Source: Sympetrum striolatum (Eukaryota > Arthropoda > Insecta > Odonata > Libellulidae). Taken from it: a stretch of DNA of 64,000 nucleotides. Location: NCBI GenBank assembly GCA_947579665.1, contig OX388343.1, positions 91,120,254-91,184,253 of the forward strand, read 5' to 3'. Position numbers and translations under genes: made by a program. Shown here in pieces: positions 13,875 through 25,100 of the stretch. The notes under the pieces are model-generated. The model ran no database searches. It was not told the DNA's origin and saw only the letters and a program-made list of their open reading frames with translations. Position 1 is the stretch's first letter; each line of letters begins with the position of its first letter.

Positions 13875-13927
13875 TATACTTGATATCTTACTGCAATAGA
13901 GTAGTGCTATTTAAGATATTAAGTATA
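13875..13927 (+). repeat. 53-nt imperfect hairpin
   Basis: A 16-nt arm at 13875-13890 pairs fully, with one G-U, to 13912-13927. After a 4-nt bulge, AATAG (13895-13899) pairs with CTATT (13907-13911) around a 7-nt loop. The shape resembles a short microRNA precursor or a small fold-back repeat. Being AT-rich and short, it could also be chance. Confidence 0.6.
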
Positions 13928-15961
13928 GGTGTTGGCTACGCAAGACGTAGATTGGTGTTTAATTAACTTGCAATATGTACGCTGTGACCTTGAAATGCAC
14001 TGTGATAATTTGTGAGCATATTCTTTTGTTTGTAAAGAGGAGGGTGGTAAAATTAAGTTCCATTTTAGAATCTTCTGAGACTCGCACTTGCAGTTGGAAG
14101 ATCGTTTTTGGTCTTTTTTACGCAGACGGGCTTAACGATAATGATTCATCAGCAGCTGCTAAAATATCTTTCGCACTGAAACCGCTCCCCGAAATTCACT
14201 TCATCACTTTCTTAATTAATTAACTCGCTTAATCTGATGATTCATTCTTGAGATGAAGGCTTTGCCGTCTTTCAGAAGTCCCAGGTGTCTCATCTCCTTT
14301 CATAGCTTCAGTAAAAAAAACAGCACGAAGAGTTGCATTACAAAGTGCATTGTGAGATAGCATTTTCGGGTCAATTTCACGAACAGATGCGACTCGTGCA
14401 CGTGAACACTCGGTGCACTTGAAAAACCTGTAGCCCTCGAACCTGTCCGACCGGCAAAATAAAACGTGCATTGATATCAAAAGAAGTCATCAGCGGCCGA
14501 ATGCAGCACTTTCCGCTTTTCATGTCAAGAAAGGGCAATTGCACAGGACTGCAGATAACGGTATTTGTGTTGACAAAATGAGCTAATGGATCCGCAAAAT
14601 TTCTATTCTCAAGATGACTGTGTATGCCATTATTTTATGGTTTCGCGCCACGTCTTAAGTTGCAAATTCAATGGATACTTAATTACTCGATACAGCTTTT
14701 CTAGGACCGAGTACTATATTCTACCACTGTTAAATTTACGGTATCAAAAATCCAAACACCAAGTCTCTAATGTTTGAATTAGAGTGATCCAAACAAATAC
14801 AGCTACAAATTTTTTTTCGTAACTGAATGTCCTTACGGAATGGAGTGCATTCCTCAGAAATATTTTCTTCAATGATCGTTCTCTATCTTTTAAAAACGTT
14901 CAGAAAGATAGATATGAATAGTGACTATCCAAAAAACTGATACAAGCATACTTGGTGAGTGAACTTTAATATTCAGATTTCGAGTTACTAAGGCATGTTT
15001 TGAAAATATATTCCACAGACTTTATGACCGAGAGATATAGAAGTTTCGCGCATTGAGGAAACCAAGTATTTTCCCGAAAAAGAACTAGAATTTGAAATAC
15101 GAATACTAAATAATAATTCCTTACGTCAATTTATTTACGTGTTTGTTATTAGAAATGCTTAAATTGAAATTAAACCCGAGAAAGTGCATTGCGTACATAA
15201 AAAGCCTTCAAAACCGAGGGATTCCTGTACTATATTTTCCAATGTAAAATTACTTCCATTCGTGTACTTGAAATATGGCATTCATTCATCATAATTCTTT
15301 GCGTTCTGTACAACGAATGCCTTCGTAATACAGTGAAACTTTGGATAAAAAACGATTATTGGCTCCGGAAAAACTTCGTTTGTGTTAAAATCGATTAGGG
15401 TCCAATTAGCCTCGTTTTCTTAATATATCCAACGAGTTTAGGTCAACTTAGCCTTATTTTTATTCAGTACACATGGACGAAGTCGTATTCATGTTATTCA
15501 GAGGAGTCCAAAAGCGATGAAAAATGTGTTTTCAGGCAAAAAAATCGTTGGTAAAGAGATCAATGAATTCGGTTATCTGCCGTACTGCTTGGCTGACTCG
15601 CTCACGCTCTTAGACATCGACAGTTATGATTGTGGTATTTCGTCAATAATATTATAGCATCAAAAGATGGAATCACAGTGAATGAAATTCCACTAATTCC
15701 AAACTCAAAACCAAGCCAGACAAAATCCACTTCCAGTGTGGAATAATCATAGCATCAAAATTTTCATAATGAATAATTCATGAATTGTTATTATTCTGAA
15801 GGAGCTTAGGTCACGAAATTTCCTCACTGCGAGGTCCTCACGTGTAGCGTGAATAATTCTAAAGATTCGGCTCACTTTTCATTCAGCCACCGTCTCACTC
15901 AATTCATTGATGGACATTTCATCGCCGCTTACGAAAGCCCTTCTTTCATAACTTTTTCTAG
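13928..15961. other. Non-coding stretch, no supported gene
   Basis: No coding evidence. A spliced-looking segment at about 14901-14950 (acceptor 'gttcag', donor 'gtgagt') has stops in all three frames, so it could only be untranslated. The end of this stretch (about 15935-15961) is a pyrimidine tract feeding the candidate exon at 15962. Confidence 0.45.
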
Positions 15962-16084
15962 GACGCCTCACGAAGACAGTTTCCGATCGGAAGTTCCCCT
16001 TCGCAACTTCCCCTCGCAATAAAGAGCTAGACGATGACCCTTCTCAGGTGGATATCGTCAATGACCCAAATACCGGCGAAAAAA
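15962..16084 (+). CDS. Candidate internal exon (phase 1-1), protein not recognised
   Basis: A pyrimidine-rich tract ending 'ctttttctag' precedes the segment, and a strong donor 'aaaa|gtgagt' follows at 16085. Of the three frames only one is open through all 123 nt. It encodes about 40 residues, starting RLTKTVSDRKFPFATSP and containing an acidic run (ELDDDPSQVDIVND), then ends NTGEK. The composition, charged and with Pro and Ser, suggests a disordered or cytoplasmic region. The end phase (one base) matches the start phase of the candidate exon at 20084. The base composition is richer in GC than the flanks. The function is unknown, and a chance open frame cannot be excluded. Confidence 0.5.
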
Positions 16085-16224
16085 GTGAGTTCCAGCTGAA
16101 GCACTTTCCTCACTCTCTCCGCAATCAATCTCTTTCCTTTCTCCTTTCTTTTTGTCCTATTCCTCATCAGGTCTTCTTTTTTACCGCATATGCGAACCTT
16201 TCTTCATATAGTGTGTAGCAGATT

Positions 16225-16572
16225 CAGTACGATTGATTTGATAAAAGTAAAGAATTCAGATGATACAGGACTCGGGATGAGAATCATTAGAAGATAGAAG
16301 AATACTTCAACGGATATACTCACTGCATAAGTTCAGAGAAATTACGTTCCCATAAGATGTAATCGATATAATGCGACCTCCCTGTTATATAGGCCGTTCT
16401 GATACTGCGAGGAAGATAAGGGAAATAGATGCCTGTACATTCTAATAGACGAATCGTTTCAACAATTAATTTTTTCCGAGAACGATACTTGAAAGCAATT
16501 GATTTGGAAAGTAGTACCGAAGTGCTTGTACTCCCTGCCAGACGCCGAAAGGAGGCGGCTTGCAGGAACTTA
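16225..16572 (+). mobile_element. 3' stub of a CR1/L2-like LINE (same family as the 60.6-61.6 kb copy)
   Basis: This segment aligns for about 340 bp with the reverse complement of 60660-60960. Shared text includes 'aagttcagagaaattacgtt', 'gatataatgcgacc', 'cctgttatat' and 'acgaatcgtttcaa'. Near the end both carry the 3' stem-loop motif (acgcc, loop, ggcggcttgca). The protein equivalent is the extreme C-terminus of ORF2 (in the better copy a NSFFPRCIRESN motif). Here the frame is broken, the reverse transcriptase is absent and no hexamer tail is clear. The stub lies about 140 bp downstream of the candidate exon at 15962, inside its predicted intron. Confidence 0.85.
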
Positions 16573-16923
16573 GGGGTAAAGAATGATTATGTTTAATAAA
16601 CCGGATTCGAGATAGTCATCGAACGAGGTTTAATCTCAACTCTTAAGGGGTACGATACGTTTTCGGGTACTACATAAGATGTCAACGAAATGAAACGTAT
16701 CGCGATTGTACCAATAATTTGGCAACAAACGGACATAAATCAATGATAGATTTACCTTTAAGCTTTAAGTACACAATATCAGTCGATGTTAACAACATGA
16801 TGATCAGAACATGCTTGACGCTCATAGCCAAAAGAAAATATACATATATTTTCGTAACACAAGGGTTTTTCCAGCAGGCGCACTCTCAATAAACACTAAT
16901 TATGGAATATGTAATTAAGTATT

Positions 16924-16971
16924 TGGTTAACTACATAGTATCACGGTTATGTTATACTACGTAGTTAACCA
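16924..16971. repeat. 18-bp inverted repeat (hairpin) beside an AGTT run
   Basis: The 18-nt arm at 16924-16941 pairs with 16954-16971 with a single mismatch around a 12-nt loop. The right arm runs directly into an (AGTT)n tract at about 16971-17001. No open frame is associated. It may be a fold-back remnant. Confidence 0.85.
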
Positions 16972-17001
16972 GTTAGTTAGTTAGTTAACAGTTAGTTAGA
17001 T

Positions 17002-20000
17002 AAATATGAATCCCAATCCATGTATCACTCAGGGTCCCAATGCATATTGTTGCGTTCATAGGCAAATTTGTTCATATTTTAATGTCTAAAAATCTTACAG
17101 CTTGGTGAAAGAACTAATATTCATCGATTTAACAAGGGCTTTTACTTGCTTTTCAGTCAACTACTACTTGCAGAAAAGTCACGGTTACGCCTATATGTAG
17201 TACCGGCCAAAATAATACCTACCGTATACGGACTTCATTTCCAAGAAGGAAAACCTGAGAAAAAAGATATCATGCCTCAAAAATCGCAGCATATGAAATA
17301 CATATCCTCTCTTGGGCCACAAAATATTATTTATGATCTAAAACTGCTAATATTTCCCTCTGATTTTTAGTAATCTCTCTCTATAAAATTCAGTCATTTC
17401 ATTATGAAGAATATTACATCTTTATTAGTTATCAAATAGATGTATGTATAGGAAAAATACACCCGGCAAGAACAGACGAAAATACCACTTCAAAATGATT
17501 TTCTCTCAGCCTCATACCTGAGCCTGGTATCACGGAGAACATCATCGATCCTACACATGTACCGTCCTGAGTTTTGTGCAAAACATGTCCATCCGAATGC
17601 ATCTCAGGCCTCATAACACAATGTGCCAGCACTGTAGATGCTGCAAGAGAAGACACAAGGGTCGAAAAGCGAGCGGGGAGGTCAAGGTGCAATGCCTTCG
17701 TACGAGAGCTAGTCACGTGACGATTCGCTTATTCCCCTGGTCAATTTCCCCACTCTTCCACCAATTCCCTTCATCTACTTCTCTCCCCTACTCTGGCCTC
17801 CACAACCTGTTGACGGAGCGCAACTGTTTCGAGAGGATTCCCTTACGCAACGAAAACATTACATTTTCGCCCGCTCTTTAATTGGCAGTTGTTCGCTTCA
17901 TTTATTATCGTGCTTATCCGAGCTCATTAATAAAGGCTTGGAATCACCATATACGATGAATATCTAACTGAAAAGATTTGCATCGGCACGATGTACGACG
18001 GCCTTCCACTTCGGGGATTGTGAACACGACCGATTGACTTTAATATCCCCAAACTTGAACAAAAGTAAACATGAACTACTTATTTTGGATTTGTTCCCAT
18101 CATGAATTTTTAAAATCATGGCTTGATTTAATAGTATATGATTAGCAATGGAAGCAGGAGATTTTCAGCTAAAAAATGTGGCTTATATTTTCTTCCGTGT
18201 TGGATTCTTTTCCCCAAGGAGTTTTCCATAAGATCCTCAGAATTTTATGTGCGTTTAACAAATAATTACCATATCACGACGTGCCTCTGAATATGTTAAT
18301 ATTGAGAAAAAATACAAAGATTGTTAGGAGAAGCAAAGATAGCAGGACTTTGAAACAGTAACCTTCATAGTAGTTAGATACGGACGGAAAAACCGAGTTA
18401 TAGTTTTCATGTATCTGTTCAACAATTTTCTTCACCAAATTTGAAGTTATATCTCGAATATATGTATAACCCTCTTTGTGCGTAGTATATGTCAAAATAG
18501 AATCAGTTTCGTTTATCTCACCAGCATAAATATAGAAGAAAAGGAATGCTGTGCGAGGAATTCAGAATCTAAATTAAAGAAATTGAATTGAAGAGAATTC
18601 AGCCATCATAAACCCATTCAGAATTAAATAGATTCACTGCAAATATAATACAAGAACTAGTTTGAATTCGTACAGCAATTACGTAAGAGTATCATACACT
18701 TATATAAATATACATGAGCCATCACTTTTAGCGTTTATCAACACTTAAAACCTCGGCGGGAGTCCCAGTACGAATCCCTAAGGTATATAGCTCGCCAGAA
18801 AACTATTCAAAGGAGAATAAAATATAGAGATGGCATTCCAAAGATACATGCTGAGTTGGTTTATCGTATAAAATGGACCTCTCCTGATCTGTTCCCGCAT
18901 CCGAGCGATAAAACGAAACGTGCTACGTTTTATTGGGGCTATTTGCAGCAGTGGGCATTCACTCATGGGCTTGACCCACGAGCGCGAAGGTTGTCTAAGG
19001 ATCGCGACAAGATGGACGTCTCTTCGGCAATGCCCTCCTTAAGTAGTGTAATTGATCGGAGCACGTGTCTCCAGAGGAGTCGTTAAAAAGCAATTGTTGC
19101 GCTCCGAGATCCTTGTTTTCCTCGTGACTTCGGCGCGAGTGTCCATGGCAAAGTGCACTGGTCCCCAAATATATGCATCCTTTTTCGTACTCTTGAACGG
19201 ATGCTGCGGTGGACCAAAGAGAGGGTATCGGCCTCGCAGCGAATTTGCCTTCATGCTTAATTCACGAAGACATTCAGGAATCATTTACTACGAGTGGGAA
19301 TCATGAAGGAAGAAGAATGAAAGACCTGAAAAAGTACAGAATGTCTGCAGATGCTCCTTGTTTAATGGTAAAATAAGTACGTATTGCCGTTTGCCAATAG
19401 CGTTTTACCTATGCTCTGATAAGTGATTCTGACTGCCGCTTATATTACATTGATTAATCGTTAGATAGAAGGGGAGAAATGTACTGTTCCTTGTTGAGCA
19501 GAGTATTTATTTTTTATTATACAAGATTAAGAAATATGTATCTTTTATTTACTTATGTCTCATTCCTCTTTTGAGATGAAATAATGTGAAAGCTACTGAT
19601 GCACGAGAGTGTTGATAATTATATTTATGATGAATGAAGATATTGAGTGATGATATACGCACAAGATAATACACAAATTTCACGATGATTTCTAATGGTT
19701 ATGATAGTGTGTTGATTGCAATATCTATCCTTAAATAAATAAATTTAAGTAAAACATATTTTAAAAATTTTGCCCTATCCACATTTGAGGAAGGAACTTA
19801 GTCATACCAAAATCTTCGATTCACTGTCTTCATTTTCGCATACAAACTGTCGATTTTCTTCGTCACCGTGAAAAAAAACATGAGAATTCATGAAATCGAC
19901 GATATTAATGTCTTGGAGAACGTATGAAAGTAAACGGAATAAAATCAATACTGTATGTAAATATGATACTGTAAGAAATAATAGGTTATTGCTGGCAATG

Positions 20001-20083
20001 GGCGTTGCAATTCGGTATAACAACGTCTTTTCTTTTTCGAATCGGCCGAAAATTTGCCTCCAAAACTGTTCGAATTCAACAAG
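17002..20083. other. Probable intron or intergenic sequence, no supported gene
   Basis: Mostly AT-rich, with GC-richer blocks at about 17690-17880 and 18740-19290. An acceptor-like site at 17156 (preceded by 'acttgcttttcag') opens a short phase-1 frame that stops after about 14 codons. If the exon at 15962 could splice to it, it would give an alternative C-terminus. I do not call it. The GC-rich block at 18.7-19.3 kb has overlapping open frames on both strands but no recognisable protein. Confidence 0.4.
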
Positions 20084-20207
20084 TGCAGAGCGGCCTCGGT
20101 CAAGTAGTACGCAATTTCACTGCAAAGATGTCGCCCAAGTTCCAGAATACGATCACCGTTCGGAATAGAGGGACCTCATCGGGATCACTCCAGCGAATAG
20201 AAAAAGC
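20084..20207 (+). CDS. Candidate internal exon (phase 1-2), protein not recognised
   Basis: The acceptor is the first AG after a pyrimidine tract (cttttctttttc, 20027-20038), giving a start at 20084 in phase 1, as needed after the exon at 15962. One frame is open over 124 nt, including QSGLGQVVRNFTAKMSPKFQ and then RNRGTSSGSLQRIEKA. The sequence is basic and Ser-rich, which suggests a disordered tail. The donor assumed is 'gc|gtaggt' at 20208. A better-looking donor 'tag|gtaaat' lies 4 nt on, but using it brings a TAG stop in frame. The long distance between tract and AG weakens the acceptor. Confidence 0.35.
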
Positions 20208-20371
20208 GTAGGTAAATATGAAACTAAAATCAAATGTAACTACTACGTCGGAACTGATCATTTAACTTAAGGTTCACAATATGCTAATTTATAGAATAGA
20301 ATATTTACTGCGCGTAAAATTATCTTTGTTTCACAATGCGTAAACTAACTCTATTCCTTCATTCATTTCAG

Positions 20372-20395
20372 CTCACAGCAGAGAAGTACACTTAG
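20372..20395 (+). CDS. Candidate 24-nt microexon (phase 2-2)
   Basis: A good acceptor ('cttcattcatttcag|ct') and a good donor ('cttag|gtaaat') flank only 24 nt. In phase 2 the exon adds eight codons, reading A-SQQRSTL with split codons at both ends. It joins in frame to the candidate exon before it (ending GC) and the one after it (starting G). The length is a multiple of three and the phase symmetric, so it could be included or skipped without breaking the frame, as is common for neuronal microexons. Being so short, it relies on splice sites alone. Confidence 0.4.
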   Translation, partial: LTAEKYT

Positions 20396-20814
20396 GTAAA
20401 TATCCTATATCAATACAATCATACAAGCCAAAGAAAACACGATAGCGCGCACTCGAACCCGGAACGCCGACATTGGTAAACTATCCTACAAACCATTCCC
20501 AAACGTAGCTAAGTATACGAAATAAAGCTCACATCTGTTTTTAAAGTCACTACTCCAGTTTTCAATCTTATTCCATTATATTTTTACAAAACGTAACTAG
20601 AGCCACAATTCTTTAATTGGATTAAATGTAGCTGTAATTAAATGATTCATTTGAACGAATCTAAGCTTATACTTAGCACAATTTATTGATAAATCCGACG
20701 CAAAGGAAGGCATCCTAATAACGCTATTTTGTGAATCAGTTCATCGTCATTGGGCGGAATATATTCCGCTAGTGGATCAATTAAGCTATTGGCCGCGCTT
20801 AAATGATGAGATTG
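20396..20814. other. Intron-like, no supported gene
   Basis: Apart from the B-box-like fragment at 20436-20495, nothing recognisable is seen between the microexon and the SINE-like piece at 20815. Confidence 0.4.
20436..20495 (-). repeat. Possible tRNA-related SINE fragment
   Basis: On the minus strand a B-box-like string (GGGTTCGAGTGCG, complement of about 20448-20460) sits downstream of a tRNA-like stretch. No A box or tail is clear, so this is only a weak call. Confidence 0.3.
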
Positions 20815-20900
20815 GCCTTCGGATCGAAAGTAACGGTATCCGTGCATAGACCGAGAGGTCGACGGTTCAAATCCCGCCGAGGAATGCTTCTGGTCCTTGT
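20815..20900 (+). repeat. tRNA-derived SINE-like fragment
   Basis: A Pol III B-box (ggttcaaatcc, 20864-20874) sits in a T-arm-like context, with 'cgacgg' and 'ccgccg' flanking the loop. An A-box-like stretch lies around 20815-20825. The anticodon arm does not fold well, so this is not a functional tRNA but fits a degenerate SINE head. Confidence 0.5.
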
Positions 20901-22071
20901 TGATCGTTTTGCAGCGAGAGTGGTTAAGAGCTTCGCGAAAATTTGCATGTATGTGCGTGCATTTCAAGGGCACTTTCTTATCCATAAAATGGCTTTTCTA
21001 CTTCATTGTAAAATCATATTTAAACTGCTAAAATAAATAAGGATCGCTAAACTGAGCAGGCAGAAGAGTATGAGACAATAATCTATAGATGAAGAATTGT
21101 ATTTACCCTCTAAACAGATATTTTTAGCTATGAAAATCTACCTCACACAAAGTCCGTTACTAAGTAATATTTAATATCAAGAAAGAGAGTATTTCGTGTT
21201 TTTCTTCTGCATAAAGTGAGAACGGTAAAATGCTGAAATGGTGCGAATAAAATCTTCATCTAATGTCAGAATAACAAAACGAAATTTGTGCTCCTTGACC
21301 GATAATCTGGTTTTGATAAAAAGAAATATTTCCTCTCAAATGGATTTAGCAAAGCAACGATTTTGAAAAGCCATTCCGCATCATTTGAAAATCGATCCGC
21401 ATGATTATGACGTATAACTAATGGGGAAATATGATGTACAAAAGGGTAAGTAACTACACTCAGTCACTTTTAAAAATTTTATCAACTAAGATAACTAAAT
21501 ATGCCAATCTTATATCATATGTCTCATTCACATTAACTGCATTAGAGAATAAAACAAAAAGAGAAGGAAATCTGTCCCAAAAAGATGTCAAAATTCTTGT
21601 GACCTAATCGACACGAAGTAATTCACAAAATAATAGTAATTTTATAAAGAGCTGCTCATGTATATAATCCGTATATATCTAAGATGTATGCTTCTAATTT
21701 ACGTACTAAAATACGTACTTTCATATGTATCTGTCTACCATTCTTTATCCTTCTGCATGGATTTTCTTACGTATGTATCGTAAAAAAATAAAATCCATCA
21801 TTTCCATTTCCATTGCAAGGAGACATTTTATTTTTGTTTGAATGAGCTAAAAATTGATTTTTCTATCCTTTTATCCTCATCATCGTTTACCTGCATTGTG
21901 CACACAAACAAAATAATGCGCCATGAAACAAAAAAATCGAAATAATCTATTGGCGAAGTGAGCAGGTAAAGTTATTAATTTAGTTGCTTCAAATAAACTA
22001 ATTATCTGACATAGACTCAAATCCTCCTAATCAAAACAAATGAATCATCTGTCCTTTAGCAGTAATTCCAG
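20901..22071. other. Intron-like, no supported gene
   Basis: AT-rich. A strong donor-like string ('aaaagg|gtaagtaa', 21440-21454) has no open frame back to the nearest good acceptor at 21347, so no coding exon is called. Confidence 0.45.
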
Positions 22072-22189
22072 GAATTGTGAGCATGAGGGTAATTCCGCAC
22101 CAGCGTACATGAACTACTGCGACCTCGACTTGTTGAAGGAAAGTAAACAGAAGCGGAAACTGCGTCACAAGATTATCTTGGCGCCGAAG
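22072..22189 (+). CDS. Candidate internal exon (phase 2-0), protein not recognised
   Basis: The acceptor 'agtaattccag|g' and donor 'gccgaag|gtatga' bound 118 nt. Only phase 2 is open, while both other frames stop. The start phase is the one delivered by the microexon at 20372. It encodes 39 residues: NCEHEGNSAPAYMNYCDLDL, then LLKESKQKRKLRHKIILAPK. The acidic and Tyr/Cys-rich first half is followed by a strongly basic cluster (KESKQKRKLRHK), which could be a nuclear signal or a membrane-proximal or lipid-binding patch. That is inference only. The segment is more GC-rich than its flanks. This is the best single exon candidate in the window. Confidence 0.55.
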
Positions 22190-25100
22190 GTATGAATAAC
22201 TGAATTAAATGGATAAAACTTAGCATATACGAAGTCATCAGCTAAACATTATTTCTGACTAAATGATTAGCGATTGAGTGATTAGAGGTGGTAAATATTG
22301 CATTTCTGGGTGATGAAATGAAGTATTTTTATTTATTTTTCAAATTATGCAATAAATCAAGGCCGGCCAACCTTTAATTACTCTCGAACTTCTTTCTAAC
22401 GATAGCAACTTCACGACCTATCCATTTTTGAAAAAATGAAGTAAAATAGAGTTAGATTTCAACGTTCGTAAAACGTTAAATGACTGAAACTTTAAGAATT
22501 AAAAATCAACAAGGCCCAGATGTCAAACTGTGATATAGTTCGAATTTATAATATAGTCGAAATAAATAAAGCTCAAACGGAATTTTAAACAATTCGATAG
22601 AAATATAGCAATGAATTATGGAAAAGGTAAACGAATATTTTTGGAAAAATTTGAAATTGACGTAATTCTCCAGTTTTCCTATCTAGGGTCATCTTGAATA
22701 AAGATTCTACGTGAATGTGATTGAAGGGCGAATAGAGAAAGCACTCCTGCGATAGGTTAGCAAACCTCGGAATGGATTGCTTAGTTTTAAGATTCCAATT
22801 AATTCAATCGCTATTAACCTCCGTTAAAGTATAATTTATCGAGAAAAGTTAATTTATGATTCTTTACGTATGAAGAAGTACGTAATTGCATATTCATGCA
22901 ATAAGCTTACCTTACCCGTGACACTTGCTAATGCTGCTTTCGCGAGAGTTTAGATAGCACCGTCTTTTGCTGAAATATAGGAGAAAATAGGAATGAAACT
23001 TCATCATATTTTAGATATTTAATATAAAATAGGATTTACCTCATTAATTAAGGTAGAAAAATCATTTTTTGTAATCAAACTAAGAACTGCATGGTAGAAA
23101 GATTATTAATTAACAGAACAGTCTCATAAAGTACCTATAATGTTTCAAAGCATATAAACCATCATATTCTCAGTGGAATCCATTCGAGAAAAGAGATATG
23201 TAGATGTAGCTGAAAATAAGGAAAAATGCCTTGACATTGAAACACGATTTACTATATTCTATTTATTTTTCTTCACTGAATTTAACTCAGCCTGCTTGTT
23301 ATCTTATATCTCATAAATTTATTTTATTTTAAGCTTTTTGTATAAATATTTTTTATAAATATTTAACGAGACAGATAATTTGTGAGGATGAGATTTATGC
23401 CGTACATCAGTGATTGTAGTAGTATTGCATTTGTGCTATTAGATTCTTAAAGTGTAGTTGGAGTTCCACTTGGTCGATCTTTCGTGAGACGCATCTTTCA
23501 GAACATAACGCTTTTGAAATGAAATAATTGTCATTAATTGTGAATCTTCGAGAATAGACAAAACTGCGCATCAAGAGTCTTCCTTCACGTGAAATCCTAA
23601 TTTGTGCAGGTCGTTAGCGCTCGGTAATAAAGACCTCGAAAACGTGCCCAAAGACCATTCCTGGAGACTCGGTATTTATTTCTGCATTCCGCGTGGTTTC
23701 CAGCCATTTCCTCCATCGCTTATGGACCGTTCTTCCTTCCAGCATCTCCCAGAGGGCAAATGGGGGAGTTTTTCTGCTGACTGCGAAGCGTCGGTCACGG
23801 GGTCACGGTCCCAGTCAACGCACGTCTTTATTACTTGGTGGCGTTAATAAAACGCCAGAAACGTGCCTCATTCCGAGAGTAAAGGTTGGTTAAGGGGAAC
23901 GGCATTCAAGGCATTTCCTCTCTACTCACACTCACTTTCCTCCAGATGACTTCCTCTCATTTCATCTTCCCAAATTATTGTTCTTCCTAATCTCTTCTCT
24001 TCTACGTTAAAAGGAAAATAGTCACGTAGCACGCATTCAATGTTATATACTTGGACGCATGGATAATGCAAATGCTTCCGTTAGCCAAGAGCGAACTCAA
24101 TGTCGTAGAAACCAGAGATAGAAATCAAGCACAATTAAGAATGTTTCCACAGCTGTACCAATGGAACAGGAGAGACTACGAAATCGTATTTCGGTAGCTA
24201 TACCGCCATCATCAGAGCTAATGCCACCTCAGGATCGATCTTCTCCATATATCAAGGACAGCACTTAAAAGGGGGAGAAGACCCTCCATTAGCATTCCTT
24301 CCGTCCATTCTTGAAAGAAACCAACTTTAAATAGTATGGTTAGGTTTTATAAAGTGATTCAGGACTGCAGAAGAATATCTATTCTACTCAACGAATTTTT
24401 CAAGTTCTCGTCAATCTAGCAGAGGGATACTACTAAACACAAACTCCGATTTTTCTTGCGTCAGCATCGAAATATGTTTTTACCTATATGTATTACAACC
24501 AAGGCTGAGGATACGAACATATTCTCATCGTAAACAGAATTTCAGGAAACTAAAAAAATATTTGTGATCACTGTTTATTATTAATCGAAAACAATGCTAA
24601 ATGTTTTAGATTTATATATTAAGACCATAACACATTCTTATTAAGTACATTAATCATTTAATGAAATCTGCCATTATATAGAAGTGGGGAGATACAGAAG
24701 ATAGACCTTCCGTCCTGTTCTTAATAAAGTATTCCGAATATTTCGAAATAAATGATAAAAATAAAATAGAAATAATCAATTGCCAAGATTAAACCAATGA
24801 TGACAAAAATAACTCATAAATTTCTAAGAAGTAATGAAATAAAGTCCATGGAAACCCACGAAGAAGTCTGAAATTGCTGGGTAAATATATCGACGTAGAT
24901 AATCAAAGAAGTTTTCTTGAACTATTAGTATTCAATGGGTAGATATGGAAATTTTCAGCACGATTTCTGACTTACAGAGACACGCGAGAGAATATGGGAG
25001 TCACTGGTACATGGCCTCGGATAAATTTGCTTGGGAAGATCTCGGAAATATGTTCCTCTCTCTTTAAAACACCTCTTTTGCCCAAATTCCCGCTTTTATG

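Noticed and set aside
14901..14950. Spliced-looking segment (gttcag ... gtgagt)
   Set aside because: All three frames contain stops. It could only be untranslated and there is no support for that.
17156..17200. Acceptor followed by a 14-codon frame, as alternative last exon
   Set aside because: Only the acceptor is good. The frame is too short and the sequence after it shows no convincing polyadenylation context.
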